Assembly: GCA_037833965.1 (NCBI GenBank)
Contig: AP031353.1
Coordinates: forward strand, 20,834,501 to 20,898,500
DNA length: 64,000 bases
Origin: Marchantia polymorpha subsp. ruderalis
Taxonomy: Eukaryota; Streptophyta; Marchantiopsida; Marchantiales; Marchantiaceae
Reading direction: 5' to 3'
The position numbers and the translations under genes are program-made. A model generated the notes under the pieces. The model searched no databases. It saw only the letters and a program-made list of their open reading frames with translations, and was not told the DNA's origin. Position 1 is the stretch's first letter. The number at the start of each line of letters is the position of its first letter. Below, one piece after another: positions 1 through 9,700 of the stretch.

Positions 1-2649
1 GTGCTTACAGTTCTACTAGATATTCCTTGCACGGACCCGCCTAGTGAAGTAGAACCGACCGCCCGAGAACCGTCGACAGACACACCGATGGCGGACGGAC
101 AAGCCAATGTGCGGCTACCTCAGCCGATTACTAAACATTCCTACCCGAAGTACAAAGGGAGTGGGGATGACGACGATGCAGATTCATACATCAAGTTGTT
201 CGAATCGGTGTCTATTGCCAATCGCGAGATCGCAGACGACGACCGATTAAGGATCTTTCCAAGCCTTCTGCGGAAGAAAGCGAGGAGTTGGTACAATCAC
301 GAGAGCATCGATCCGACTGGGTTGACAACATGGGCCCAGCTGAAGGAGAAGTTCCTTCGCCGCTTCCGCGAGCTCGGCTACGACAGCCGGGTTTTGACAA
401 AGTTACGTAATTTGCAGCGAGAGAAGAAGGAGAGTCTGCGTGACTACACTGAGAGATTTCTGGACCTCCTTGACAGAATACCGAAAACAGGACCAGGGTC
501 CCCTTTCTCGGTACAACAAGCTGTGGATTGGTACGTGACCGGTTTAACTCGGGAGATGGAGACTTTTTGCCGACGCAGTAAGTGCGACACTATTGAGGAT
601 GTGATTGCATCGGCAGAAGCCTTCGAAACTTCCACTCTCAACCGAAGAGGGAGAGAGAGACGGGAGTCGAAGGAGCGAAAACCGAAGGGAGGGCGAAGAC
701 GACGTAGAGGTACAACTCCGTCATCGGAGGAATCGTCTTCGGACGAGAACCGTTCCTCATCCGAAGAAGAGGAAACCTCATCGTCGGAGGAGGAGAAGAA
801 GAGGAAGAAGCATGGGTCAGCGAAGAAAAAGGGCATCCGACGAGTGACTACGGACAGAGCGCCGGGAGATATAGCTTCGAAGATGGAGACCCTTGTGAAA
901 GACTTCGCCGATCTCAAGGTTCAAGTGGTAGGCGGGCATGATCGCCGAAAATCACCCGGGAGAGTGCGAGCGAACTTATGGTGTACTACGTGCGGGGCGG
1001 TGGGACATGCAAACACCGAGTGCCTTACCACCCGTCCGTCATATCCAGTCAACGCAGTAGAGTGGGCACAACCGTACTATGGAGAGCACCCTCAGTACTA
1101 TGGAGAGGCTAGCGAAGAGACAGCCTACGCCGTCCAGTCGGTTCCTACCCCTCCTGCAGTTTCAGCAATGCAAGTCCCACGATATATTCCGGTGGATCGG
1201 GCCACTACAGTACCCGTGAGGCGGAGAGCACCTCCAGGGACGTTTGACCCACCGCCACCGCGAGCTTGTTATAATTGCGGGGAAGTTGGGCACTTCTCAC
1301 CGCAGTGTCCCCATCCAAAAAGGCGAAACGATTATGCTCCGACATGTAGTAATTGCAAGAAGATCGGGCATACTGCGCCAGAGTGTGATCAGCCGCCAGT
1401 CCCTCGGCCAGCGGTACGATTTGTGAACACTCCTGCCAAGGAGGACGTCCAAGTTAACCAGGTCGAAGTAGGTTCAGACGGGGATGACGAAGACGAAGAA
1501 TGGCCGGCTGAAGAGGTTATGTGCGCACGGGTCGAAACTCGTAGTTCCAAGAAATCGAAGGAGCAAGAGCGTGACACTCGCAAGCACGAACGAAGAACCG
1601 ACGACCGGACGGGAAAAGGGAAGGAGAAGGCATCCAGCAAGTCCGACTTGCGATCTGCTCGGAAGACTTCGGCTACGAGAGAGGCACCAGCAGTGCGCCC
1701 CCAGACAGCAGTCGAGGACGAGCCAGTGCGCCTACTGAAACGGGACTATGCTCCGGATATCCGCAACGAGGTAGCCAACCTGTTGAAGGAAGCGATCCGC
1801 ACGCAAAAGGACCCACCGCGGCCAGACTTGACATCCTCCCTTGGGGCGAAGTTGGCAGCCACCGTGGAACCTCGCAGAGCGTCGCCGACCCCGGCGACCC
1901 AACGCGCCCACTATGACTTGGTCGAAGATCTAGGGAGTCGAAAAGTGAACATCACGTTCAAGCAGCTCTTGGAGGACAATAAGACGTATCGGAGAATGTT
2001 GATGCTTTCGCTACGGCATCCGCGGAAGCCGCGCGCATCCACATCCTCTCAAGTATATCAAGTGGAGAGCGAAGACCAAGGTCCACCCGAGATCGATGTG
2101 GAAATAGCAGGATGTTGTGTACGTAGGGTGCCAATCGACTCTGGATCAGGAGTCAACATAATGACGGAGGATACAGCGAGAGCCTTGGGGTTCAGTCAAT
2201 ACGAACCCTCGAAGCGTGTGTTGAGATTAGCGGATCAGACACGGAGAATGCCTGCAGGTATGCTGCGCAATGTCAAGACAATCATCGGGGGTGCGGACTT
2301 TCGGTTGACGTATATCATCCTTCAACCGATGATGAAGCAGGGCTATGACGTTCTGCTCGGGCGACCATGGCTATATGGCGCACAAGTCAGATGTGATTGG
2401 CGAAGGCATCGCCTTAAGTTTCCCCATCCTTCGGAACCGACCAAAACCATTACGGTGCCCTGGAATAGGGTCAGACACGAAGGAGAGACCCCATCGACAA
2501 GTGCAGGTTACACATCGGGAGAGGACAGTGAGTCGACCGCGCGATCGGATTCCAGTGGTACTGAATCCGATTATTTCGTGGGTTTCGTTGCCTGCTGTTC
2601 GGTGGGAGAAGAAGAAGAGCCGGAAGCTATTCAGCCGGAAGACGAATAG
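1..2649 (+). CDS. gag-pro: Gag-protease polyprotein of element A, unit 1 (5' end cut by the window)
   Basis: Structural Gag fused to an aspartic protease. The window starts at codon 62 of the 943-codon ORF seen complete in units 2 and 3. In order: a retrotransposon Gag domain ('FPSLLRKKARSWYNHE', 'LREKFLRRFRELG'-type helices), a basic and Ser/Glu-rich low-complexity stretch, three CX2CX4HX4C zinc knuckles (CTTCGAVGHANTEC, CYNCGEVGHFSPQC, CSNCKKIGHTAPEC), a charged linker, then the protease with active-site DSGSG and the flap-side motif VLLGRPWLYG. It ends at TAG 2647-2649, in frame with the following pol. It would form virus-like particles and release pol enzymes. No frameshift or premature stop is seen. 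Confidence 0.93.
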   Translation: MLTVLLDIPCTDPPSEVEPTAREPSTDTPMADGQANVRLPQPITKHSYPKYKGSGDDDDADSYIKLFESVSIANREIADDDRLRIFPSLLRKKARSWYNHESIDPTGLTTWAQLKEKFLRRFRELGYDSRVLTKLRNLQREKKESLRDYTERFLDLLDRIPKTGPGSPFSVQQAVDWYVTGLTREMETFCRRSKCDTIEDVIASAEAFETSTLNRRGRERRESKERKPKGGRRRRRGTTPSSEESSSDENRSSSEEEETSSSEEEKKRKKHGSAKKKGIRRVTTDRAPGDIASKMETLVKDFADLKVQVVGGHDRRKSPGRVRANLWCTTCGAVGHANTECLTTRPSYPVNAVEWAQPYYGEHPQYYGEASEETAYAVQSVPTPPAVSAMQVPRYIPVDRATTVPVRRRAPPGTFDPPPPRACYNCGEVGHFSPQCPHPKRRNDYAPTCSNCKKIGHTAPECDQPPVPRPAVRFVNTPAKEDVQVNQVEVGSDGDDEDEEWPAEEVMCARVETRSSKKSKEQERDTRKHERRTDDRTGKGKEKASSKSDLRSARKTSATREAPAVRPQTAVEDEPVRLLKRDYAPDIRNEVANLLKEAIRTQKDPPRPDLTSSLGAKLAATVEPRRASPTPATQRAHYDLVEDLGSRKVNITFKQLLEDNKTYRRMLMLSLRHPRKPRASTSSQVYQVESEDQGPPEIDVEIAGCCVRRVPIDSGSGVNIMTEDTARALGFSQYEPSKRVLRLADQTRRMPAGMLRNVKTIIGGADFRLTYIILQPMMKQGYDVLLGRPWLYGAQVRCDWRRHRLKFPHPSEPTKTITVPWNRVRHEGETPSTSAGYTSGEDSESTARSDSSGTESDYFVGFVACCSVGEEEEPEAIQPEDE

Positions 2650-2655
2650 CAATTA
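2647..2655 (+). promoter_or_regulatory. Predicted stop-codon readthrough signal UAG-CAA-UUA between gag-pro and pol (unit 1)
   Basis: The gag-pro stop TAG is followed in frame by CAA TTA, matching the UAG-CAR-YYA readthrough context known from tobacco mosaic virus and from the SIRE1 plant retroelement. The pol ORF continues in the same frame with no further stop and has no ATG near its start. Suppression would give a Gag-Pol fusion at a low ratio to Gag. Confidence 0.8.
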
Positions 2656-5490
2656 ACTGTGGGACTGGGAAGGAGTGAGACGAGTCACACCGAGGGCATT
2701 GTCGACCCTAGTGACTGTCACGAAGTACAACTTAGTCCCGGCAAGCGCTTGAAGGTATCAAGCGCAGTGAGAGGAGACGAGCTAAGGAAAGTACAGGCAT
2801 TCCTTAGCCATTATGTCGACGTCTTCGCCTGGAAAATCGAAGACATGAAGGGGATACCTGCACGGTATGGGGAACACCGTATCGATTTACTGGACGACTC
2901 AGTACCCATACGACAGCGCCAGTATCGCCTCAACCCAAAATACTCCTTGCTAGTTAAAGAGGAGATAGATAAGTACTTGAGCGCTGGAATTATTTACCCT
3001 GTGCTCAGCAGCGAGTGGGTGTCGCCGATTGTTATCGTACCCAAGAAGTTGACGGGTAAGATACGAGTGTGTCAGGATTTCCGGAAGTTGAATGCAGCAA
3101 CACGCAAGGACCATCACCCGTTACCATTCACGGATGCCATTCTAGACCATGTCGCAGGACATGAATGTTATAGCTTCCTGGATGGGTTCTCAGGTTACAA
3201 TCAGGTGTCTATCCGTGAACAGGACAAGGATAAAACTACGTTCACAACCGACTGGGGAACTTACGCATACCACAAGATGCCCTTCGGTCTGTGCAACGCG
3301 CCTGCCACCTTTCAACGGATGATGACCAATATCTTTCAGGAACAACTGAGGAAGTTCCTGGAAATATTCATAGATGACTTCTGTGTCTTTGGGAAGCGGT
3401 CTGAACACCTAAGTCACTTGAAGCAGACCTTCGATAAATGTAGAGAGAGCAGTTTATCACTGCATCCCGAGAAGTGCTTTTTCTTTATGACTAGTGGGAT
3501 CTTGTTGGGTCATCGGGTCTCGGCAGACGGCATTGCGGTGGACATCGAGAAGGTCAAGGTTATACTCGAGCTTGAGCCACCCACGAATCTAAGAGAGCTG
3601 CGAGCATTCCTGGGTCATGTGGGCTACTACCGAAGATTCATACACCTGTATGCAATACTGGCGGCGGACCTGACCAAGTTGTTGAAGAAGGACGAGCCTT
3701 ATGCTTGGGGTGCGAACCAGCAGTCAGCATTTGAGACTCTTAAAGCGAAACTCACGACTGCTCCCGTACTAAGGAGTCCAGACTGGAATCGACCATTCCA
3801 TGTTTACGTTGACACCTCGGCATTCGCCATCGGTGTAGTACTGAGTCAAAAGGATGACAACAAAAAGGACTACCCGATCTACTTCGCGAGCCGACAGCTG
3901 TCTCTAGCAGAGCGGAAGTACACCACGACGGAGAGAGAAGCGTTGGGGATGGTGTACTCCTGTAAAAAGTTCCGTCACTACCTAATCTGCTACGAGTTTG
4001 TGTTCCATGTGGACCACTACGCATTGCAACACCTAGTCAAGAAAGCCGACCTATCCGGTCGGATCGCCAGGTGGGTGTTGTTACTACAAGAGTTCACCTA
4101 CACAGTCCAGACCAGGAAAGGGGTGCACCACGAAAATGCGGATTACTTGTCCCGAATATGGACCCAGCCGACAGAGGAGGAATTGGTGGACGATTTTCCA
4201 GATGAAGAGTTATTTCAGTTGTCTGCAGGACATGAGTCCCGCTATGCCGACCTGTATCGATATCTGCTAACCCTCCAGTGTCCCGAAGGCATGGATTTGG
4301 AACAGCGAACTGTCTTTATTCATAAGGCAGGCCCGTACCAACTCCAGCAGGGGGTTTTGTTCAAGAAGATGGCAGATGAGCGCTTATGCAGATGCCTGGA
4401 GGAATCAGAGGTACCAAGAATAGTGAGTGCGATGCATACAGAGGAGGCGGGTGGACACTATGCCACCAGGAACACGGTCACAAAGATCCTAAATGCGGGG
4501 TATTGGTGGCCGACCATGTTTGAGGATGTTCTCGATTACATTCGCAAGTGCGACAGTTGCCAGAGGACGGGGAGACCGACGCCTACAACACGCTGGCCCC
4601 TGACTCCCATCATGCCTCTAGCACCTTTCGAAAAGTGGGGTATTGACTTTGTAGGGCCGATACAACCAGTGACTAGAAGTACACGAAGGCGCTACATTCT
4701 GGTAGCAACGGACTACGCCACCAAAATGGTAGAGGCCAGGGCCACCAGAAGGGATGATGCTGCCACAGTGGCAGCATTCTTGTTTGAGTCGATCATCACA
4801 CGCTACGGATGTCCCTTAGAGCTAGTCAGCGACCGGGGCACGCATTTTCTGAATCAGATCATCGAAGACCTGACACGGTATTTCCACATCAAGCACCGGA
4901 AGACTACTCCATACAATCCCAAGGCAAATGGACTGACGGAGAAGTCCAATGGTCTGCTGTGTAAAATACTACTCAAGGTCACGGTGAATCACGCTCACGA
5001 CTGGGATACGAAGCTAGCAGCCGCTCTATGGGCGTACCGGACAGCTGAGAAGATTACGACCAAACAGACACCATACTTTCTGGTGTATGGGCAACACCCG
5101 ATCCTCCCGATCGAATTTGAAGTACCCACCCAACGAACGTTGGATTTGCAGAGGATGGGCGCAGAGGAGAGTCAGCTCTACAGGTTACAGGAGGTCACGC
5201 TGCTGGATGAGAGGAGACGAGACGCCGAAGATCGCACCAGGAAAATCCAGCTCCGCCGAAAGGAGAGATACGATAAAAAGATCAAACCGGTACTACTGCA
5301 GGCGGGTGATTTGGCATTGCTCTACGACAGCAGGCATGCCAGATTCCCAGGCAAACTGCACCTAAGGTGGATGGGACCTTACAGGGTTGTCGAAGTTTTC
5401 CCGAATGGATCCATCCAACTTGCGGACCTGGCCGGCGATTTGTTAGGCACCCGAGTGAACGGGTGGCGGTTGAAGAAATACCACATGTGA
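2650..5490 (+). CDS. pol: Pol of element A, unit 1: reverse transcriptase, RNase H, integrase
   Basis: Read as the C-terminal part of Gag-Pol after readthrough of TAG 2647-2649; a GTG at 2659 is only a formal start. Residues counted from 2659. Reverse transcriptase: 'MPFGLCNAPATFQR' near 207 and catalytic FIDD at 237-240 (FIDD instead of the commoner YVDD/YIDD). RNase H: D385, E425/E427 region (TEREALG), D452. Integrase: zinc-binding H593-H600-C631-C634, then catalytic D663, D725, E761 with the exact D-35-E spacing. The C-terminus has a GPY/F-like module ('RWMGPYRVVEVF') and ends NGWRLKKYHM; there is no chromodomain, which points to the Athila/Tat (OTA) side of Ty3/Gypsy. All catalytic residues are intact. 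Confidence 0.93.
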   Translation, partial: QLTVGLGRSETSHTEGIVDPSDCHEVQLSPGKRLKVSSAVRGDELRKVQAFLSHYVDVFAWKIEDMKGIPARYGEHRIDLLDDSVPIRQRQYRLNPKYSLLVKEEIDKYLSAGIIYPVLSSEWVSPIVIVPKKLTGKIRVCQDFRKLNAATRKDHHPLPFTDAILDHVAGHECYSFLDGFSGYNQVSIREQDKDKTTFTTDWGTYAYHKMPFGLCNAPATFQRMMTNIFQEQLRKFLEIFIDDFCVFGKRSEHLSHLKQTFDKCRESSLSLHPEKCFFFMTSGILLGHRVSADGIAVDIEKVKVILELEPPTNLRELRAFLGHVGYYRRFIHLYAILAADLTKLLKKDEPYAWGANQQSAFETLKAKLTTAPVLRSPDWNRPFHVYVDTSAFAIGVVLSQKDDNKKDYPIYFASRQLSLAERKYTTTEREALGMVYSCKKFRHYLICYEFVFHVDHYALQHLVKKADLSGRIARWVLLLQEFTYTVQTRKGVHHENADYLSRIWTQPTEEELVDDFPDEELFQLSAGHESRYADLYRYLLTLQCPEGMDLEQRTVFIHKAGPYQLQQGVLFKKMADERLCRCLEESEVPRIVSAMHTEEAGGHYATRNTVTKILNAGYWWPTMFEDVLDYIRKCDSCQRTGRPTPTTRWPLTPIMPLAPFEKWGIDFVGPIQPVTRSTRRRYILVATDYATKMVEARATRRDDAATVAAFLFESIITRYGCPLELVSDRGTHFLNQIIEDLTRYFHIKHRKTTPYNPKANGLTEKSNGLLCKILLKVTVNHAHDWDTKLAAALWAYRTAEKITTKQTPYFLVYGQHPILPIEFEVPTQRTLDLQRMGAEESQLYRLQEVTLLDERRRDAEDRTRKIQLRRKERYDKKIKPVLLQAGDLALLYDSRHARFPGKLHLRWMGPYRVVEVFPNGSIQLADLAGDLLGTRVNGWRLKKYHM

Positions 5491-5514
5491 GTGTTCGCGT
5501 GGGCGCTCACAATT

Positions 5515-5527
5515 GAGGAGGGGGGCA
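5515..5527 (+). other. Polypurine tract of unit 1
   Basis: GAGGAGGGGGGCA lies 25 bp after the pol stop and immediately before TGTGGTACC, the LTR start. It would prime plus-strand synthesis. Its place upstream of the U3 ORF is what puts that ORF inside the LTR. Confidence 0.85.
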
Positions 5528-6773
5528 TGTGGTACCCCACTTTTGGCAATTTTGAGGAAATTAAAACATTTTTGGAAAACTGTACCCTGGCAGCATTGTA
5601 AATAGCCTTCGGTACATCAAAACAGAGTGAATCCGGAAGATCGCGGGGATTCTCGAGGGATCTTGTAGAATCTGGGATTTGGGATGCCGCAGTAAGGACA
5701 GGCACCACCCTCCCTGCGAGCCCTGCAGTTAGGATCTCTACGGCGCGAGGCGCAAAACCCGCCTTCGGAGGTTGCGTCCGCGGCTGTAGGGAAACCCTCC
5801 CTAATTAGGTCAAACCTCGGGCGCCTTGACCAAGTTAGGATTCCGTTGGAAAGAGCTCGACGCACTGATTTCAACGAGCCCAAGAACGCTTGGAACGGAT
5901 GAGGACTTAGGGAGTTATCGCTACTGGAAGAAACGGAGGCGGTCGCCTACGGCGGAAGGAGTTCGCCACCGGCGCGAATTCCGCCTACGCGGAAGGGGGA
6001 ATCAAGTTTTGTCCTATGCGCGGACGAAGGCGTTCGCCTGTGCACAGGCGAAGTAGGGTTAGGGAAGGCGCGAAGTCCGCCTACGCACAGGCGCTTGCCT
6101 GTGCACAGGCACTTCGGCGTCGGCGGAAAATCCGCCTTGGGCCCTAGAAATGCGCCTTGTGAGGTAGAAGTGTACGGCGCCTTCCGCGCCAGCGCAGCGC
6201 CGCGTACGTCGGAAGAGCCGCCAGAGTAATCCAATCGGTACGGACCGTGCGGACGGGAAGGGTGGATGCGCTCTTGGACGGACGGAGTTGCGGCGGCGGA
6301 AGCGCCGACGAAGAGACAAGGAACGGACAGACTGGACGGAGACGGCTGACCACGGTCAACGCCTTCCGCGCCAGCGCAGCGCCGCGGACGGAATTCGCCT
6401 GCGCACAGGCGAACGCCTGTGCACAGGAGGATGTTCAAGTTCCGCGCCGGCGGAGAATCCGCCGAGGCTCCTGCCTGCGCACAGGCAGGAGTTGAACTTT
6501 TGTCCGACATGCGGACACACGCGTCAAGGCAGAGGGGGATTGGCCGAGGGGCGGTACGAACAAGTGTACCGCGCAAGGCGGAAAACTCGCCTTCGGCGCT
6601 ACGCCCCCATGTCCGCAGGGTAATACGCTCGCGGAGTTCAAATCCGCCAATTCGAGCGTGAGAGTTTAATCGACGACGGCGGAGCGTGAAGCCGCGCGTG
6701 AGAGCGAAGACCGTTCCAGCGTACAGCCGGCGCGGCCATCAAGTGAGACGTTCTTCACGACCAAGAGCCGACC
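5528..6773 (+). other. Non-coding 5' part of U3 (LTR1): shared LTR module and palindrome-rich region
   Basis: No gene seen. The first 0.3 kb is AT-richer. About 5848-5910 is a module (TTGGAAAGAGCTCG ... AACGAGCCCAAGAACG ... GGATGAGG) also found in the LTRs of B and of A2. From about 5940 the sequence is GC-rich and full of short palindromes, for example the perfect 20 bp TTCGCCTGTGCACAGGCGAA at 6033-6052, further CCTGTGCACAGG or CCTGCGCACAGG units, and many GCCTTCGGC or GGCGGA/TCCGCC pairs. I see no TATA box just upstream of the U3 ORF. Confidence 0.7.
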
Positions 6774-9700
6774 ATGACCTTCGACCGGGCGGCGGAGAAC
6801 GTCCCATTCTTGAATTCGCGATTCCAATCTCTTGTGCGCGCTGCGCGCATCCATCTGCTGGCTGCGGAACATTCTCGACGTCGTCGCACAGGAGATTTCT
6901 TGTTGATTGAGGGAGAAGTGAGTGCGCGTGATTTGGAATTGAGAGCGATTAGAGTTTGCCGAGAGAGAAAGAAGCGCGGGCAGTGCGGAAGTAGAATGAG
7001 CGGGCGAGCGAACCCCAGGAACGCAATGACGAGACCGAGCAGATTGCGGATGGTGCCACTTCGCCTACCGCAGAACGGGCTGCGCGCTTTTGAGGAGCGC
7101 TTAATAGCAAGAAAGCTCGATTTCTTGCTATGGGGATGGAATTACATCTGTGCGAATATGGTGCGCGAGTGGCTAGAGCCACAGGGACCACCCTCGCGCG
7201 GATTGCGTCCGCATGTTGACCGGTGGACAGTCCAAGATTGGGCGCAGGCGTTGGGAAGATGTGCTGGCATGCCAGGGCATCTCCTTTTCGACAGTGAGAG
7301 CATCAAGGTGACTAAGCAAGAAGAGGCGCAATTTGTGGAGCTGTTCAAGACCGGGAGGTCTACCAAGAATGGGTACAGGACCCGTGATTACAAGGATCGA
7401 TTTCGCCGGACTTTGTCCGCGGCGCTGATGCAATTACTGCAGCCGCACCGCGCCTGCTACATCACATTGTGGCAGGTCTCTTTTGTGGAGTGCGTCATCG
7501 AGGGAACTCCAATTCACTGGGCGAGCATCCTGCACAGGGTGATGCGACAGCACGCGTTTGAGGAGAAGGGGGGAACTCTAAACCATCTTTCTCCTTTCCT
7601 CATCAATTTTTATCGACAGCGGAATTGTTTGACAGCGGCGGAGCTTGAACATTTTCCGCCATTGTCCATCGACCATCCCGGGAAGTATGTGCGGGAGAAC
7701 GAGGTCGATACTGATGCAGAGGAGTCACCGACTTCTACCCCATCAAGACGGAGGGACGAAGGGAGACACACCCCTGCAGCGCGAGTGCCGCGGAAGCGGC
7801 GATGGAGGGAAGAGTCTGAAGAGGAGCAGCATCAAGAACCCTCTGCTCCCATTCGACCGCGGCCGCTGTGCGAGCCATACAGCCGGCCGAAGCAGAAGGC
7901 ACGCAGACTGGTGTTGCCAGCTGACAGTGCAGACACGGCGACAATTGCGACGGAGTTAGGAAGTGCGTCGCCAGAGAGGCATGAGGAAGCGCGGACGACC
8001 GCAGGAGCGACGGGCCACGCTGCAACCTCGACGGGAGAAAGGCCGCCTACGGGCCAAGGGCCTCCGGAGTTACCACGTGCGATGCGGACAGATGTCCCGT
8101 TTGCGCACAGACGAACCTCCGCGGACGGACGAGCCTCCGCGGACCGGCGAACACAAGTGGACGTGGATCTACGCTTACGCGTGGGAAGGAGCAGTCCGCC
8201 TGTGCACAGGCGCTCGCCTGTGCACAGGTCGCCTGTGCACAGGACACCTCCGCACGTGCCGCCTGTGCACAGGCAAGAATCACCCCCGTTCCAACGTAGG
8301 AAGGGGAAGGAGCCGACGGAAGAACCGCCTACGAGACACCGGCCCTCGGGGCCAGACCCTCCGGCGCACCACGCGCCGCAATTCGCGCCTTCGGCGCCAG
8401 GGCCTTCGAGCCGAGGAGATACGAGCAGAGAGCGTGCGGAGGCCGCACCATCGGCGGGAAGTCCGCCGATAGATGCGCCTTCGGCGGTAGGGCCTATAGG
8501 CCAAGGAACATCGGGCGTGCGGCCCCCGGCCATGTCTCCTTCGGCGATGGATGTCCGCGGCGCTACGCCTGCGGCGGACAAGGCGCCGGCAAATGCGCCT
8601 GCGCACGGGCCGGGCACAGCCCCCACGGACCGATCAAGGGAGCAGCAGACGGAGGAGCGGAGTGACTGTCCGCGGGATGAAATCTCGATGCGCGATGCGC
8701 AATCCAACCCCGCGCAGCCACCCTCCGCTCGATCGCCTTCTGCGGCGGACGACGGCGGCAGAGAGGATGCGGTAGACAATCAACAAGCGAGAGACGGGGA
8801 TGCCGCACGGGTACATTCGCCTTCCGCCTTAGACATTTTGGCGACGAGCAGCGAGGCTGCAGCCGTGCCTTCGCAGGCAGCACACGTCGACGACGTGCAG
8901 CCCCACTCGGGGCAGTCGCCGACGCAATCAATGGCGACTGAAATTCTCCACTCGGATGATGACGACGGAGGCTCCACGGAAGAAATGTCAGGAGCAGAAG
9001 ACACCGAGGAGGAGGAGGAGGAAATTGTTGGAGCGCCGGCGGCGGCGCTCTCTGAGCAGGTGATTCCGTTGCTGCGGTACTTGGATCGCAAGGTCGATAA
9101 ATACGCCGACCCACTCCAGCCGGGATCTTACATCGAGTTAGTGCGCAGGCGGACTCGCACTAAAGTCCACACCAGCAAGCTATTAGCTAGAGTGGACCAG
9201 GAGTTGAGGGACTTGAAGGAGAAGCATGCGTGCTTGTGGGGTCAGTACAAGCTTAATCAGAAATTCTACAAGCACTCCGAGAAGATGAAGGATGAAAAAC
9301 TGGGCGAGCTCACCAAGGAGCAGGTGAAGGTCAAGGAAGCACTCATCTCTGAGCAGGCCCAGAATCGGATTTTGTCAGAGGAGCTCGTGCGACAGACGCG
9401 GTTGTTGGAACAATGTCAGCTCGCACGGCAGGCGGATGAAGAATTAATCCGCAGGTTGCAGTCAGAGTGTGGCGAATTGAGAGCGCAACGTGCTGAAGCC
9501 GAATCGCAATTAGTGATACTTGAAGAGGATCGCAGGAAGGAGGCGGATCGCACGAAGGTGGAGACGGCGAGGCGAGTCGCCCACTGTCTCAAGGGCTACG
9601 CCCACTGGGAAGTGAAGGCGCAGGAGAAACTCACACTGCGTGAGTTTGAATTGCGCGCAGCCGGGTTGTTGTCAGGCGACAGTAGGAGTCGGCGGAAGGT

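Noticed and set aside
2659-5490. Independent start of pol at GTG 2659
   Set aside because: Same frame as gag-pro with only UAG between and a readthrough context; GTG starts are not expected in a plant nuclear element.
6031-6120. Regularly recurring GCCTGTGCACAGGC units taken as a possible CRISPR-like array
   Set aside because: Units are palindromic, irregularly spaced, without unique equal-length spacers, and in a eukaryotic retrotransposon.
5947-6576. 209-codon minus-strand ORF in non-coding U3 (several copies)
   Set aside because: Consists of translated palindromic repeats; overlapping ORFs occur in all frames there, as expected in GC-rich palindromic DNA.
7832-8779. 315-codon minus-strand ORF opposite the U3 gene, repeated in every A LTR
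   Set aside because: It lies fully antisense to the U3 ORF in its GC-rich repetitive centre, has composition typical of a shadow frame, and is not preserved in the A2 homologue.
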